Shown here one piece after another: positions 46,757 through 55,525 of a DNA stretch of 64,000 nt. The notes beneath the pieces are model-generated. The model was not told the origin of the DNA. It did no database searches and saw only the letters and a program-made list of their open reading frames with translations. Position 1 is the stretch's first letter; each line of letters begins with the position of its first letter. This DNA is from Chromatium okenii. GTDB lineage: Bacteria > Pseudomonadota > Gammaproteobacteria > Chromatiales > Chromatiaceae. The stretch covers positions 62,001-126,000 of the forward strand of contig NZ_PPGH01000013.1 of NCBI RefSeq assembly GCF_002958735.1. The letters run 5' to 3'. Both the position numbers and the translations under genes were made by a program.

Positions 46757-47326
46757 ATGAAAAAAATACTACTGCTCCTGTTTACAGCAACTACTTTTTT
46801 TGTCTCTGGTTGCGCAATATCTCCACTGACAACAAACAGTAAAGTTCAGTGTGTGATTAGTGGAATTTCTGAAGACGACGTTGTTCGTGCTCAAAAGGAA
46901 TGGGGAGAAGCAATTGTTGCTATCGGTAGGGCTTATACTGAAAAGAAAAACTATCAAGCCTTAGCGGCTCAGGTAATCAACAATCTATATGCTTATGATG
47001 AAGGCACTGTTTTGTTCAAACCAACGAAAGCTGTAGAAAGACAATTTCGTTTGAATAAAACAGATGCAATTTCTTATTTCGTGAAGGGTAATCTTCACGA
47101 AGATCACGGCTTTGCTCTTCAGCCTTGGAGTAAAGTTCGATTTGAAAATGCCGGAGTTGATATAAGCAGCCATTCTGCGACGGCAATGGGCAATTACTAC
47201 TTTACCGATGCTAAAACTGGAAAAGATGTTAAGGTTGAATTCACCTTTGGATATATCAAAGACGACAAAGGGAAACTTCTCATTAACCTACATCATTCAT
47301 CACTACCATATACACCTCAGCATTGA
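46757..47326 (+). CDS. Lipoprotein with NTF2/SnoaL-like domain inserted in the nuo operon
   Basis: 189 residues from the ATG at 46757. Lipobox signal: KKILLLLFTATTFFVSGC with Cys at 18. The body (EWGEAIVAIGRAYTEKKNY, GTVLFKPTKAVERQFRL, AISYFVKGNLHEDHGF, NAGVDISSHSATAMGNYYF, IKDDKGKLLINLHHSSLP) resembles a SnoaL-like/NTF2-like cone fold found as an exported protein in other proteobacteria, where some entries carry an unsupported phosphoribosyl-AMP cyclohydrolase label. It is not a known complex I subunit. It lies 26 bases after nuoM and 53 before nuoN, same strand, same low G+C. Role unknown. Confidence 0.78.
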   Translation: MKKILLLLFTATTFFVSGCAISPLTTNSKVQCVISGISEDDVVRAQKEWGEAIVAIGRAYTEKKNYQALAAQVINNLYAYDEGTVLFKPTKAVERQFRLNKTDAISYFVKGNLHEDHGFALQPWSKVRFENAGVDISSHSATAMGNYYFTDAKTGKDVKVEFTFGYIKDDKGKLLINLHHSSLPYTPQH

Positions 47327-47379
47327 TAGATTTAATGTTGTTTAAAAATACTTGATGTCTCAGAATTCGGAATAACCAC

Positions 47380-48819
47380 ATGCAATTTGATGCCGCAAAT
47401 TTGACGACTATCCTGCCAGAAATCGCTATCTTGGTGACAGCCTGCTTAGTTCTTGTGGTTGATCTTTATGTAAAAGAACAAAACAAAGATTTTAATCACA
47501 AATTAAGTCTTATAGGTTTAATCGTTGCAATTGCGTTAACGGGAGTAGTAGGTGGTGGTGAACGTGTATTGTTTTTTGATGGTAATTTAGTGCATGACGG
47601 AATTAGCGATCTGCTTAAGGGTTCTATTCTTGTAGTCAGTTTTTTTGTGTTTATTTATGTAAGACCTTGGCTAAAAGATCGCAATATGCTGATTGGTGAA
47701 TTTTATGTTCTAGGACTTTTCGCTGTCCTCGGCATGTTAATTATGGTTTCAGCAAATAGTTTTTTAACTATTTATCTGGGACTTGAGCTTCAAGCACTTT
47801 GCCTTTACGCCTTAGTTGCGTTTGATCGTGATTCCAAGAAGGGCGCCGAAGCTGCAATGAAGTACTTTGTGCTTGGTGCACTTGGTTCTGGAATGTTGCT
47901 CTACGGTATTTCGATGATTTATGGCGCGACTGGGAGTATTGAATTTGGTCAGGTTGCACAAGCAATCGCTGAAAAGGGTATTTCAAATCAAGTTTTAGTT
48001 TTTGGGATTGTTTTTCTCGTTATTGGTATTGGTTTTAAGTTTGGTGCTGTACCTTTTCATATGTGGGTGCCGGACATTTATGAAGGTGCGCCAACGCCAG
48101 CGGTTTTAATTTTAGGAAGTGCTCCAAAGATTGCAGCCTTTGCACTAGCGATCCGCATGTTAGTTGATGGTTTACAGGATTTATATTCGGATTGGCACGG
48201 AATGTTGTTAATTCTCGCAGTGCTTTCAATGGGTTTAGGCAATCTAGTTGCTATCGCGCAGTCGAATATCAAACGGATGTTAGCTTATTCGACAATTTCA
48301 CATGTAGGATTCATCTTTTTAGGTCTTCTTGCAGGTTCGAGTCAAGGTTACGCATCAGCAATGTTTTATACGATTGTCTATGCTGTAATGGCAGTAGGAG
48401 CTTTTGGTATTTTATTACTTTTAAGCCGCAAAGGTTTTGATGCAGAAAATCTTGAAGACCTCAAAGGTCTTAACGATCGTGATTCTTGGTACGCAGCGAT
48501 GATGGCAATTGTTATGTTTTCGATGGCAGGCGTTCCGCCAACTGTCGGGTTTATAGCAAAGTTGTTAGTTTTAGAGGCAGTGATCCGTATTGATTTGGTT
48601 TGGGTCGCTCTTGTTGCCGTGGCTTTTTCAATTATTGGTGCTTTTTATTATTTACGCGTAATCAAATTTATTTACTTTGATCGTCCAATGTTAAATTGTC
48701 CTGAACTTATAACCACTAGTAGCGTGCGTGTTGCAATGACTGTTAACGGTCTTGCTTTATTGATACTCGGTTTATTTCCCACTGCCTTATTATCGCTTTG
48801 TCAGGCAGCCTTTGTTTAA
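47380..48819 (+). CDS. nuoN: NADH-quinone oxidoreductase subunit N
   Basis: 479 residues, third antiporter-like subunit. Conserved FLTIYLGLELQALCLYALVAFDRD, EAAMKYFVLGALGSGMLLYG, KFGAVPFHMWVPDIYEGAPTP and YSTISHVGFIFLGLLAG. Ends 36 bases before the ferredoxin gene. Confidence 0.96.
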   Translation: MQFDAANLTTILPEIAILVTACLVLVVDLYVKEQNKDFNHKLSLIGLIVAIALTGVVGGGERVLFFDGNLVHDGISDLLKGSILVVSFFVFIYVRPWLKDRNMLIGEFYVLGLFAVLGMLIMVSANSFLTIYLGLELQALCLYALVAFDRDSKKGAEAAMKYFVLGALGSGMLLYGISMIYGATGSIEFGQVAQAIAEKGISNQVLVFGIVFLVIGIGFKFGAVPFHMWVPDIYEGAPTPAVLILGSAPKIAAFALAIRMLVDGLQDLYSDWHGMLLILAVLSMGLGNLVAIAQSNIKRMLAYSTISHVGFIFLGLLAGSSQGYASAMFYTIVYAVMAVGAFGILLLLSRKGFDAENLEDLKGLNDRDSWYAAMMAIVMFSMAGVPPTVGFIAKLLVLEAVIRIDLVWVALVAVAFSIIGAFYYLRVIKFIYFDRPMLNCPELITTSSVRVAMTVNGLALLILGLFPTALLSLCQAAFV

Positions 48820-48855
48820 TTTAGTGATTGATGATCATCATCTAAGGTAAAAATT

Positions 48856-49248
48856 ATGTCTTGGGAACTTGATATTAAAGGATTGATTCAGCCATTTGGT
48901 GCGCTTAAATTTAGCGTTAAACAACCGCACACGTTGAATTACCCAATTGAAAAGCGAAAAGATGTTGAAGGCTATCGTGGTTTTCACCTTAATGATTTGA
49001 GTCTCTGTGTAGGTTGCGGAAACTGTCAAGACATTTGCATGAATGAAGCGATTGATATGGTTGAAGCGATGGGTACAATCAATCCCAAAAACGCCAGCGG
49101 TTTGATTCCGCGTATTGACTATGGGCGTTGCTGTTGGTGCGGACTTTGTACTGATGTTTGTGGTCCTGATTCACTGCGCCTTGACAGCAAATATGTCTAT
49201 GCCAGCGCCGATGCCAATAGCTTTTTGTATATGCCAAAGGATCAATAG
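48856..49248 (+). CDS. NuoI/HycF-like 2x[4Fe-4S] ferredoxin subunit
   Basis: 130 residues. Two cluster motifs: LCVGCGNCQDICMNEAI and CCWCGLCTDVCGPDSL, the second with Gly where Pro usually follows the last Cys. The N-terminus (LIQPFGALKFSVKQPHTLNYP) is like the leader of NuoI/HycF/Mbh-type polyferredoxin subunits of membrane complexes and not like free ferredoxins. A second NuoI-type protein right after nuoN and before mrpE suggests a piece of an Mrp-linked or hydrogenase-related membrane complex. Partner subunits are not in the window. Confidence 0.8.
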   Translation: MSWELDIKGLIQPFGALKFSVKQPHTLNYPIEKRKDVEGYRGFHLNDLSLCVGCGNCQDICMNEAIDMVEAMGTINPKNASGLIPRIDYGRCCWCGLCTDVCGPDSLRLDSKYVYASADANSFLYMPKDQ

Positions 49249-49251
49249 ACT

Positions 49252-49737
49252 ATGCAACACATTGGAATGGAACGCTTTCAATGGTTCGCGGTGTTGCTGA
49301 TTGCGTGGGTCGGTCTCACGAATACGCTGCAATATCAGGAGCTATTAGCGGGAATTCTTATCGCAGCAACCATTGTTTGGGTCACGATACCTGCACCAAC
49401 AATCAATCATGCTCGGTCTTGGAATTTGTTTGGATTACTGAGTTATTTTCCGATTTTTTTGAAAGCATTGGTGCTGGCAAACATTGATGTAGCAATGCGC
49501 GTATTGAATCCCAAACTGCCCATCAATCCCGGTATTGTGCGCGTTCATACTGATTTGACAGTTCCATATCAACGCTTGATTCTTGCAAATAGCATCACGC
49601 TCACGCCCGGTACGATTACGTTAGAAATGGATAATGAAGATGTTTATATCCATTGGATCGCCGTTGAAGACGTTGACATAATTCAAATGGGCGAAACCAT
49701 TAAGGGCGATATGGAACGCGGGATTGTCCGCATTTAG
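49252..49737 (+). CDS. MrpE/MnhE-type cation antiporter subunit, orphan
   Basis: 161 residues. Two or three N-terminal membrane helices (FAVLLIAWVGLTNTLQ, ELLAGILIAATIVWVTI) and the MrpE block VLNPKLPINPGIVRVHTDL, LANSITLTPGTITLEMDNEDVYIHWI. In Mrp antiporters it works with subunits A-D, F and G, none of which follow. It starts 3 bases after the ferredoxin stop, so the two are co-translated. It ends 21 bases from the convergent sdhA. Confidence 0.85.
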   Translation: MQHIGMERFQWFAVLLIAWVGLTNTLQYQELLAGILIAATIVWVTIPAPTINHARSWNLFGLLSYFPIFLKALVLANIDVAMRVLNPKLPINPGIVRVHTDLTVPYQRLILANSITLTPGTITLEMDNEDVYIHWIAVEDVDIIQMGETIKGDMERGIVRI

Positions 49738-49758
49738 ACAATCACCCTTTGAATTGAG

Positions 49759-51519
49759 TTAGTACACCCGCTCTTTTGGCGGAAATGATTCGACAGTTAA
49801 TGGCTTGGTGCGTACTGGTTTGTAATCCATGCGATCACCATCACGGTAATAAAGACTGTGTTTGAGCCACGCTTGATCGTCACGCGCTGGATAATCAGGA
49901 CGCGAATGCGCCCCACGACTTTCTCGGCGATGCAGTGCCGATACCGCAATTGAAAGCCCTACGTCGATCATATTCACTAATTCCAATGCTTCAATTCGAG
50001 CAGTATTAAATACTTTGGAATGATCGGTGAGTCGCACTTCTGCCAGCTGCTCGCGCAATTCGCACAGTTTTTGATAGCCCTCCGCCATGACTTCCTCAGT
50101 GCGAAACACGCCCGCGTGATCTTCCATACATTTGCGAAATTCTGCCCGCAAGGTCGCCACTGAAATCCCAGCATCTTGCCGATCCCAGCGCGTCAGTCGC
50201 GCCAGCGCCAGCTCTAAACTCAGCGGATCGGTTGTGCGTTGATACGGATTTTCTTTTACAAATTCAATAATATCTTTGCCAGCCAGTCGCCCGAATACGA
50301 GAATATCGAGCAACGAATTTCCGCCTAACCGGTTCGCGCCGTGCACCGAAGCGCAAGCACATTCGCCCGCCGCATACAGCCCAGCCACAATTTCCTCACC
50401 GCGCCCAGCGGGAACGGCAACGCGCCCAAACCGATCCGTCGGAATGCCGCCCATCGCGTAATGCGCGGTCGGAAACACCGGAATCGGCGCGACTGCCGGA
50501 TCAACGCCCGCAAAAATCTTGCTCAATTCACGAATGCCCGGCAACCGTTGGGCAATCAACGCCTCGTCTAAATGATCCAACTTGAGCAAAACGTGATCGC
50601 CCTGTGCGCCGCAACCCCGCCCAGCTTTGACCTCGGTGACGATGGCGCGAGCGACTACATCGCGGCTGGCCAAATCCTTGGCTCGCGGCGCGTAGCGTTC
50701 CATAAATCGCTCGCCGTCTTTATTGATGAGATAGCCGCCTTCGCCGCGAGTGCCTTCGCTGATTAACATGCCTTTGCCAGCGATTCCGGTCGGGTGAAAT
50801 TGGAAAAACTCCATATCCATCAAAGGAATGCCAGCGCGGAGTGCCATCGCTGCGCCGTCGCCCGTGTTGATGTGCGCATTGGACGTGGTGCGAAATACCT
50901 GCCCCCAGCCGCCGGTTGCCAACAAAATCGCTTTGGCTTCAATCAGCAGCGGTTGTCCGCTTTCAATCTCCAGCACCAACGCGCCGCATATCACGCCCTC
51001 GGCATCGCGCACCAGATCAAGTGCGAAAAATTCGTCGAAAAAATGGGTGCGAGCACGAATGTTTTGCTGATACAGCGTGTGCAAAATCGCGTGTCCAGTG
51101 CGATCTGCTGCGGCGCAGGTGCGAGCTGCTTGTTCACCACCGAAGTTCTGGCTCTGTCCGCCGAAAGCCCGTTGATAAATTTTGCCATCCGCCAGCCGCG
51201 AAAACGGCACTCCGGCATGTTCCAACTCGTAAACCGTTGGAATCGCCTCGCGGCACATGAATTCAATCGCGTCTTGATCGCCGAGATAATCCGAACCCTT
51301 CACGGTGTCGAACATGTGCCAATGCCACGAATCGGGCATGACGTTGGCGAGCGCCGCGTTGACGCCACCCTGCGCTGCAACCGTGTGTGAGCGGGTCGGA
51401 AACACTTTGGACACGACGGCAACGCGCAGCTCGGCGTTGGCCAGTTGCAGCGCGGCATTCAGGCCAGCGCCGCCAGCGCCGATGATGAGCGCATCAAAAT
51501 GACGAGTGGGAACAGTCAT
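49759..51519 (-). CDS. sdhA: Succinate dehydrogenase flavoprotein subunit
   Basis: 586 residues; oxidises succinate to fumarate with covalent FAD. FAD site [16 protein letters not shown], flavin-linked His in [14 protein letters not shown], active-site [21 protein letters not shown], and the capping region [15 protein letters not shown] at 51519 overlaps the sdhD stop (ATGA). sdhB, which normally follows sdhA, is absent: the next gene is the convergent mrpE. Confidence 0.96.
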   Translation of the reverse strand: MTVPTRHFDALIIGAGGAGLNAALQLANAELRVAVVSKVFPTRSHTVAAQGGVNAALANVMPDSWHWHMFDTVKGSDYLGDQDAIEFMCREAIPTVYELEHAGVPFSRLADGKIYQRAFGGQSQNFGGEQAARTCAAADRTGHAILHTLYQQNIRARTHFFDEFFALDLVRDAEGVICGALVLEIESGQPLLIEAKAILLATGGWGQVFRTTSNAHINTGDGAAMALRAGIPLMDMEFFQFHPTGIAGKGMLISEGTRGEGGYLINKDGERFMERYAPRAKDLASRDVVARAIVTEVKAGRGCGAQGDHVLLKLDHLDEALIAQRLPGIRELSKIFAGVDPAVAPIPVFPTAHYAMGGIPTDRFGRVAVPAGRGEEIVAGLYAAGECACASVHGANRLGGNSLLDILVFGRLAGKDIIEFVKENPYQRTTDPLSLELALARLTRWDRQDAGISVATLRAEFRKCMEDHAGVFRTEEVMAEGYQKLCELREQLAEVRLTDHSKVFNTARIEALELVNMIDVGLSIAVSALHRRESRGAHSRPDYPARDDQAWLKHSLYYRDGDRMDYKPVRTKPLTVESFPPKERVY

Positions 51520-51859
51520 GTTGTAACACCTGCAGTTATGATCGCTTTGAACAGCCACAGTCCCGAAGCGATGAAGATAAAACCGAATAACATCAATAAA
51601 CTGAGGCGCAGAGCGAGCTGATGTACATAATCAATCAGCACGTCGCGGATGCCAACCCAAGCGTGTGCCAGCAGCAGCGGTATCCACAGCAGCAGCCCGC
51701 CGGCAATCAGCGGTTGTTTGACCACGCCACGAGTGCGGCGTGAGTCGCTGGCGCGTTAAAGATGAAATGAATCAACAGATAACCCATGAAGAGCGCGAGA
51801 TAAACGGCGCTGGCGCGTTGAATCAGCCACGCCATGAGACCGGAAGCGTGGCGGCTCAT
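51516..51859 (-). CDS. sdhD: Succinate dehydrogenase membrane anchor SdhD, one frame break
   Basis: Second membrane anchor, binding haem b and quinone with SdhC. The N-terminal part [20 protein letters not shown] and THAALVAW is in one frame and [20 protein letters not shown] with [20 protein letters not shown] in another. One added base near 51720-51722 makes a single protein of about 114 residues, the normal length, with the haem-region His in YLLIHF and the quinone-region DYVH. Its ATG overlaps the sdhC stop and its stop overlaps the sdhA start. Confidence 0.85.
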
Positions 51860-52239
51860 GCGAAAAATCTCCCCGCTGCGAGCAGCGCGACAGTGAATGT
51901 TGGCGCGGCAATGAGCACCATTTGGGCGCTGCGCCGAGCGACCGGACGATCCAGTCCAATGTCTAAATCCAGCAACAAATGGCGCAGTCCAGCGAGCAGA
52001 TGATGCAGCAGGCTCCACAGCAGAAGCAGCAGCGCCAGCGTGATCGGCCAACTGTTCAGAATGGCTGCCGTCGTCGCAAAACCGTCCGGCGTGGTGAGTG
52101 CCTGTTCCAACAGGATGGCGACGATTGGCAGCGCCAGCACCATCAACACACCGCTGAGGCGGTGAAGAATGGAGACGATGCCTGACGGCGGCAATTTGAT
52201 GTGCCACAGGTTTAAAAAAATGGGACGCGATTTTGACAT
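51856..52239 (-). CDS. sdhC: Succinate dehydrogenase cytochrome b556 subunit SdhC
   Basis: 127 residues, three membrane helices. SdhC signature RPIFLNLWHIKLPPSGIVSILHRLSGVLM with the conserved SxxHRxSG, and the haem-ligand His in LLHHLLAGLRHLLLD. Starts 26 bases after moaD; ATGA overlap with sdhD. Confidence 0.94.
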   Translation of the reverse strand: MSKSRPIFLNLWHIKLPPSGIVSILHRLSGVLMVLALPIVAILLEQALTTPDGFATTAAILNSWPITLALLLLLWSLLHHLLAGLRHLLLDLDIGLDRPVARRSAQMVLIAAPTFTVALLAAGRFFA

Positions 52240-52265
52240 ATTTACTGTTAATTCAATGTTTTAAG

Positions 52266-52520
52266 TTAGCCGCCGGTCACTGGCGGAAAAAACGCCACTT
52301 CGTCGCCGTCACTGATTGGCGTGTGTGCTGGCGCAATCTCTTGATTCACCGCACTAATCAAGTGCTGGCGCGGATCAAATGCCAGCGCCCAGCAGCCGCC
52401 GCGTTGCTGAAGATAATCGCGTAACGCGGCAACCGTATTGATTGCTGGCGGTAACGCGAACGCTTCTCCGCTGCAATCAAGCTGTTCGCGCAGACTGGCA
52501 AAATACAAAATGTTGACCAT
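52266..52520 (-). CDS. moaD: Molybdopterin synthase small subunit MoaD
   Basis: 84 residues, ubiquitin-like fold ending in PPVTGG, whose C-terminal Gly-Gly is thiocarboxylated to deliver sulfur to precursor Z. VNILYFASLREQLDC and SDGDEVAFFPPVTGG are typical. ATG at 52520; the longer reading to 52589 runs into moeA. MoaE is not adjacent. Confidence 0.93.
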   Translation of the reverse strand: MVNILYFASLREQLDCSGEAFALPPAINTVAALRDYLQQRGGCWALAFDPRQHLISAVNQEIAPAHTPISDGDEVAFFPPVTGG

Positions 52521-52536
52521 GCTGGCGCAGCTCCAT

Positions 52537-53781
52537 TCAGTGCAACAAATCGGCAAACGGCAGGAAATCCACCAGATCGCCAGATGCAATCACGCGCCCC
52601 GGTGCAATCTCGATCAAACCATCCGCCCAAGTCAGCGATGACAACACCGCCGATGAGCGCGTGGGAAATACCGCTACTTCCAATTCGCCATCTGCGCCGG
52701 GTTGCAATCGGGCGCGGTGAAATTCGGTGCGTTTATCCGGTTTCGGCCACTCAAAGCCAGCACGAATTTTTAGAACTCGCGGCGCGAGATCGCCAACGAT
52801 TCCTTGTCGCCGCAGCACCACCGGACGCGCAAACAGACAGAACGTCACGAACAGCGATACCGGATTGCCGGGCGCACCGAGCACCGGCGTTCCGGCAATC
52901 GTGCCAAACGCAACCGGTTTGCCAGGGCGAATGTTGATATTCCACAGCTCAAGAGTGCCGATTTCTTCGATGGCCGGTTTGAGATGATCTTCTTCGCCGA
53001 CCGAGACGCCGCCGCTGGCGAGAATCAAATCTGCTTCCCGCGCTCCGCGTTGCAGCGCGGCAATCGTGGCTTCTCGCGTGTCAGCAACGCTGCCGATTTC
53101 CACCACCTCACAACCCAGCCCGCGCAGCAAACCGCTCAACAGGAATTGATTGGCGTTGTAAATCTGCCCCGGCTGCAGCGGTTCGCCCGGCTGCGCCAGC
53201 TCATCGCCGGTGGTCAAAATCGCCACGCGCAACCGTTGATAAACCGTTACTTGCGCCACTCCGACTGCTGCGACCAAACCCAAATGCGCTGCCGTCAAGC
53301 GCGTTCCGGCAGCGATGATTTCTGCGCCAGCGCGGACATCTTCACCAACGCGGCGGATGTTCGCGCCAGCTTTGCAATCCAGCGGAATGCGCACTTGATC
53401 GCCGTTGCGTTCGCAAATTTCCTGCACCACGACGGTATCCGCGCCAGCGGGAATCGGTGCGCCGGTGAAAATCCGTGCTGCCGTGCCTGATTCCAGTGCC
53501 ACGCCAGTTGCGCCCGCCGGAATCCGTTGCGTCACCAGCAGTTGCCCGTCATGCGTTGCCAAATCGGCGTGACGAATCGCATAACCATCCATCGCGCTGT
53601 TATCCCAACTGGGCACGGCGCTGGCACTGGTTAATGGCGCAGCCAACACGCGCCCCAGTGCTGCATCGAGCGGAATGATTTCGCTGGCGGTGATCGGCGT
53701 GACGTGCGCCAGCAAAAAATCAATGGCTTCCTGTTTGGTGAGTGGACGGCGCGAATCGGTGCAAGTGTTGGGAATACGCAT
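52537..53781 (-). CDS. moeA: Molybdopterin molybdenumtransferase MoeA
   Basis: 414 residues; inserts molybdate into adenylylated molybdopterin. Motifs: PSWDNSAMDGYAIRH, RIFTGAPIPAGADTVVVQE, ILTTGDELAQPGEPL, IYNANQ, ASGGVSVGEEDH and PVLGAPGNPVSLFVTF. Between moaB (4 bases) and moaD (16 bases), the likely order of one molybdenum-cofactor operon. Confidence 0.95.
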   Translation of the reverse strand: MRIPNTCTDSRRPLTKQEAIDFLLAHVTPITASEIIPLDAALGRVLAAPLTSASAVPSWDNSAMDGYAIRHADLATHDGQLLVTQRIPAGATGVALESGTAARIFTGAPIPAGADTVVVQEICERNGDQVRIPLDCKAGANIRRVGEDVRAGAEIIAAGTRLTAAHLGLVAAVGVAQVTVYQRLRVAILTTGDELAQPGEPLQPGQIYNANQFLLSGLLRGLGCEVVEIGSVADTREATIAALQRGAREADLILASGGVSVGEEDHLKPAIEEIGTLELWNINIRPGKPVAFGTIAGTPVLGAPGNPVSLFVTFCLFARPVVLRRQGIVGDLAPRVLKIRAGFEWPKPDKRTEFHRARLQPGADGELEVAVFPTRSSAVLSSLTWADGLIEIAPGRVIASGDLVDFLPFADLLH

Positions 53782-53785
53782 AAAA

Positions 53786-54316
53786 TCAATGCTCTAACAG
53801 GCGCGGCAGCAGTTGCGCGAAATTACAGGGGCGAGTGCGGTTGTCCAATTGCGCCAGCAAAATCTGTTCCCACGCGGTGCGACACGCGCCAGTCGAACCG
53901 GGTAAACAGAAAATAAACGTGCCATTCGCCAAACCGCCGAACGCCCGCGATTGCACGGTTGAAGTGCCAATTTCCGCCAGCGACAAGTGCCGAAACAGTT
54001 CGCCAAAACCTTCGATCTGTTTATCGAGCAGCGGCAGCACTGCTTCTGGAGTGCTGTCGCGTCCGGTGACGCCAGTGCCGCCGGTGCTCAGAATGACGTG
54101 CACTGCGGCATCGGCAATCCACTGCGAAAACACCGCTCGCAATTGGTAAACGTCATCGCGGACGATGGCTTTGGCGACGACCTGATGCCCAGCGCATTCA
54201 GCGGATTCCTTGAGAAATTTGCCAGAAGTGTCCTGCGCTTCAGTGCGGCTATCGGAGACGGTGAGGATGGCGATATTGAGCGGTGAAAAGGCTGGCGCAG
54301 TGAAAGATGCGGTCAT
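53786..54316 (-). CDS. moaB: Molybdenum cofactor biosynthesis protein MoaB
   Basis: 176 residues, MoaB/Mog family that adenylylates molybdopterin. NIAILTVSDSRTEAQDTSGK, VILSTGGTGVTGRDSTPEA and RAFGGLANGTFIFCLPGSTGACRTAW. Start codon overlaps the znuA stop (ATGA), so the metal-binding protein gene and the cofactor genes are coupled. Confidence 0.93.
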   Translation of the reverse strand: MTASFTAPAFSPLNIAILTVSDSRTEAQDTSGKFLKESAECAGHQVVAKAIVRDDVYQLRAVFSQWIADAAVHVILSTGGTGVTGRDSTPEAVLPLLDKQIEGFGELFRHLSLAEIGTSTVQSRAFGGLANGTFIFCLPGSTGACRTAWEQILLAQLDNRTRPCNFAQLLPRLLEH

Positions 54317-55200
54317 TTGCTGGCAGCCGTTTCTGCGAGCACACGCGCAATGCGCCGCAGCGTTGCAAAATAATCGGCAGCCAGCGGATCAATACTTTCT
54401 ACTTTGCCATCAATCGCTTGCGCCACCTGCGCTGCAGCTTTGGGAGAGAATTGCGGTTGCACCAAAATGACATGCACTGCTTCGCGCTGCGCTTGTTCAA
54501 TTAACGCAACAAGCTGACGAGCGCTGGGTTCTTTGCCGGCATGTTCAATCGTGATTTGTTCCAGACCGTAAGCCGCTGCGAAATAACCCCACGCCGGATG
54601 AAACACCATAAATCGCCGTTGGCGCAGTCCCATCAATTCAGCGCGAATTTCGTGGTCAAGTGCGTCCAATTCAGCGGTAAATGCGGCGAGATTAGTGCGG
54701 TAATCCGCAGCGTGAGTGGAATCAATGTTCGCCAGCGCGGTTTCCATCGTCACCGCCATTTGCTTCACCAACAGCGGACTTGTCCATAGGTGCGGGTCGA
54801 GTTCGACGCTGGCGTGCTCATGCGCGGGCTTTTCATTTGCTGCATCGTGCTCATCATCTTCATGCGCAGCCAGCGGTTGCAGCGCGATTCCGTCACGCGC
54901 ATCAATGATTTTGAGTTGCGGATTTGCCGCTTGAATGCGCGGCAGCCACGCAGTTTCAAACGGAATTCCGATTCGAATGTACAGATCGGCATTTGCTAAT
55001 CGCTTGATTTGACTCGGCGTTGGTTCGTAAGTGTGCGGATTTGCGCCCGGTTTCACCAACGCTTCAGCGATGACATGACTGCCGCCAATGCGTTCCACAA
55101 AAGTTTGTTGCGGCAACACGCTGACGAAAATGTGCAGCGGTTCTGCGCTCTGCGCCAGCGGAATAAACAATAAAAACAAATAACACAATTTTTTCATCAA
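54313..55200 (-). CDS. znuA: Zinc ABC transporter substrate-binding protein (ZnuA family)
   Basis: 295 residues. Signal peptide cleaved after LAQSA; mature protein has the cluster-9 metal-binding signature GANPHTYEPTPSQIK, a His/Asp/Glu-rich loop (HEDDEHDAANEKPAHEH) typical of zinc binders, then LDPHLWTSP, and VFHPAWGYFAAAYGL. Three His and one Asp/Glu should form the metal site. The permease and ATPase genes are not adjacent. Manganese-type homologues lack the His loop, so zinc is favoured. Confidence 0.88.
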   Translation of the reverse strand: MMKKLCYLFLLFIPLAQSAEPLHIFVSVLPQQTFVERIGGSHVIAEALVKPGANPHTYEPTPSQIKRLANADLYIRIGIPFETAWLPRIQAANPQLKIIDARDGIALQPLAAHEDDEHDAANEKPAHEHASVELDPHLWTSPLLVKQMAVTMETALANIDSTHAADYRTNLAAFTAELDALDHEIRAELMGLRQRRFMVFHPAWGYFAAAYGLEQITIEHAGKEPSARQLVALIEQAQREAVHVILVQPQFSPKAAAQVAQAIDGKVESIDPLAADYFATLRRIARVLAETAASK

Positions 55201-55280
55201 TGAGCGCCTCTTTGCGCTACAACAGAATAATCAACACTGGTGAATTAAATACTTGCGGATTGATGTAAAAAAACAGCGAT

Positions 55281-55508
55281 TTAACGCAATTCAGCGTATC
55301 GCTGTTTAATTTTCTGGATTTTATACACCACGCTTTTATTGAGCAGATGAAATACTTTGCGTTGGGTGACGCGATAACTGCTGTGCGAATCACCAATGAG
55401 TTCTAATCGCGCTTGAAAATACGCCATATCCGTTTCCAGCCGCGCCAGCCGCAATCTCTGGCGCTGGCGGTCATCAATCTCAGCAACTGGAGTTTTTGGA
55501 TCAGCCAT
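55281..55508 (-). CDS. Small hypothetical helical protein
   Basis: 75 residues from the ATG at 55508 (the longer reading starts at 55523 and overlaps the chemoreceptor stop). Very basic and almost all helix: RQRQRLRLARLETDMAYFQA, then YRVTQRKVFHLLNKSVVYKI. No family recognised. It lies 17 bases after the chemoreceptor gene on the same strand and may be co-transcribed with it. Confidence 0.6.
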   Translation of the reverse strand: MADPKTPVAEIDDRQRQRLRLARLETDMAYFQARLELIGDSHSSYRVTQRKVFHLLNKSVVYKIQKIKQRYAELR

Positions 55509-55525
55509 TGCCGAATTGCTCAATG

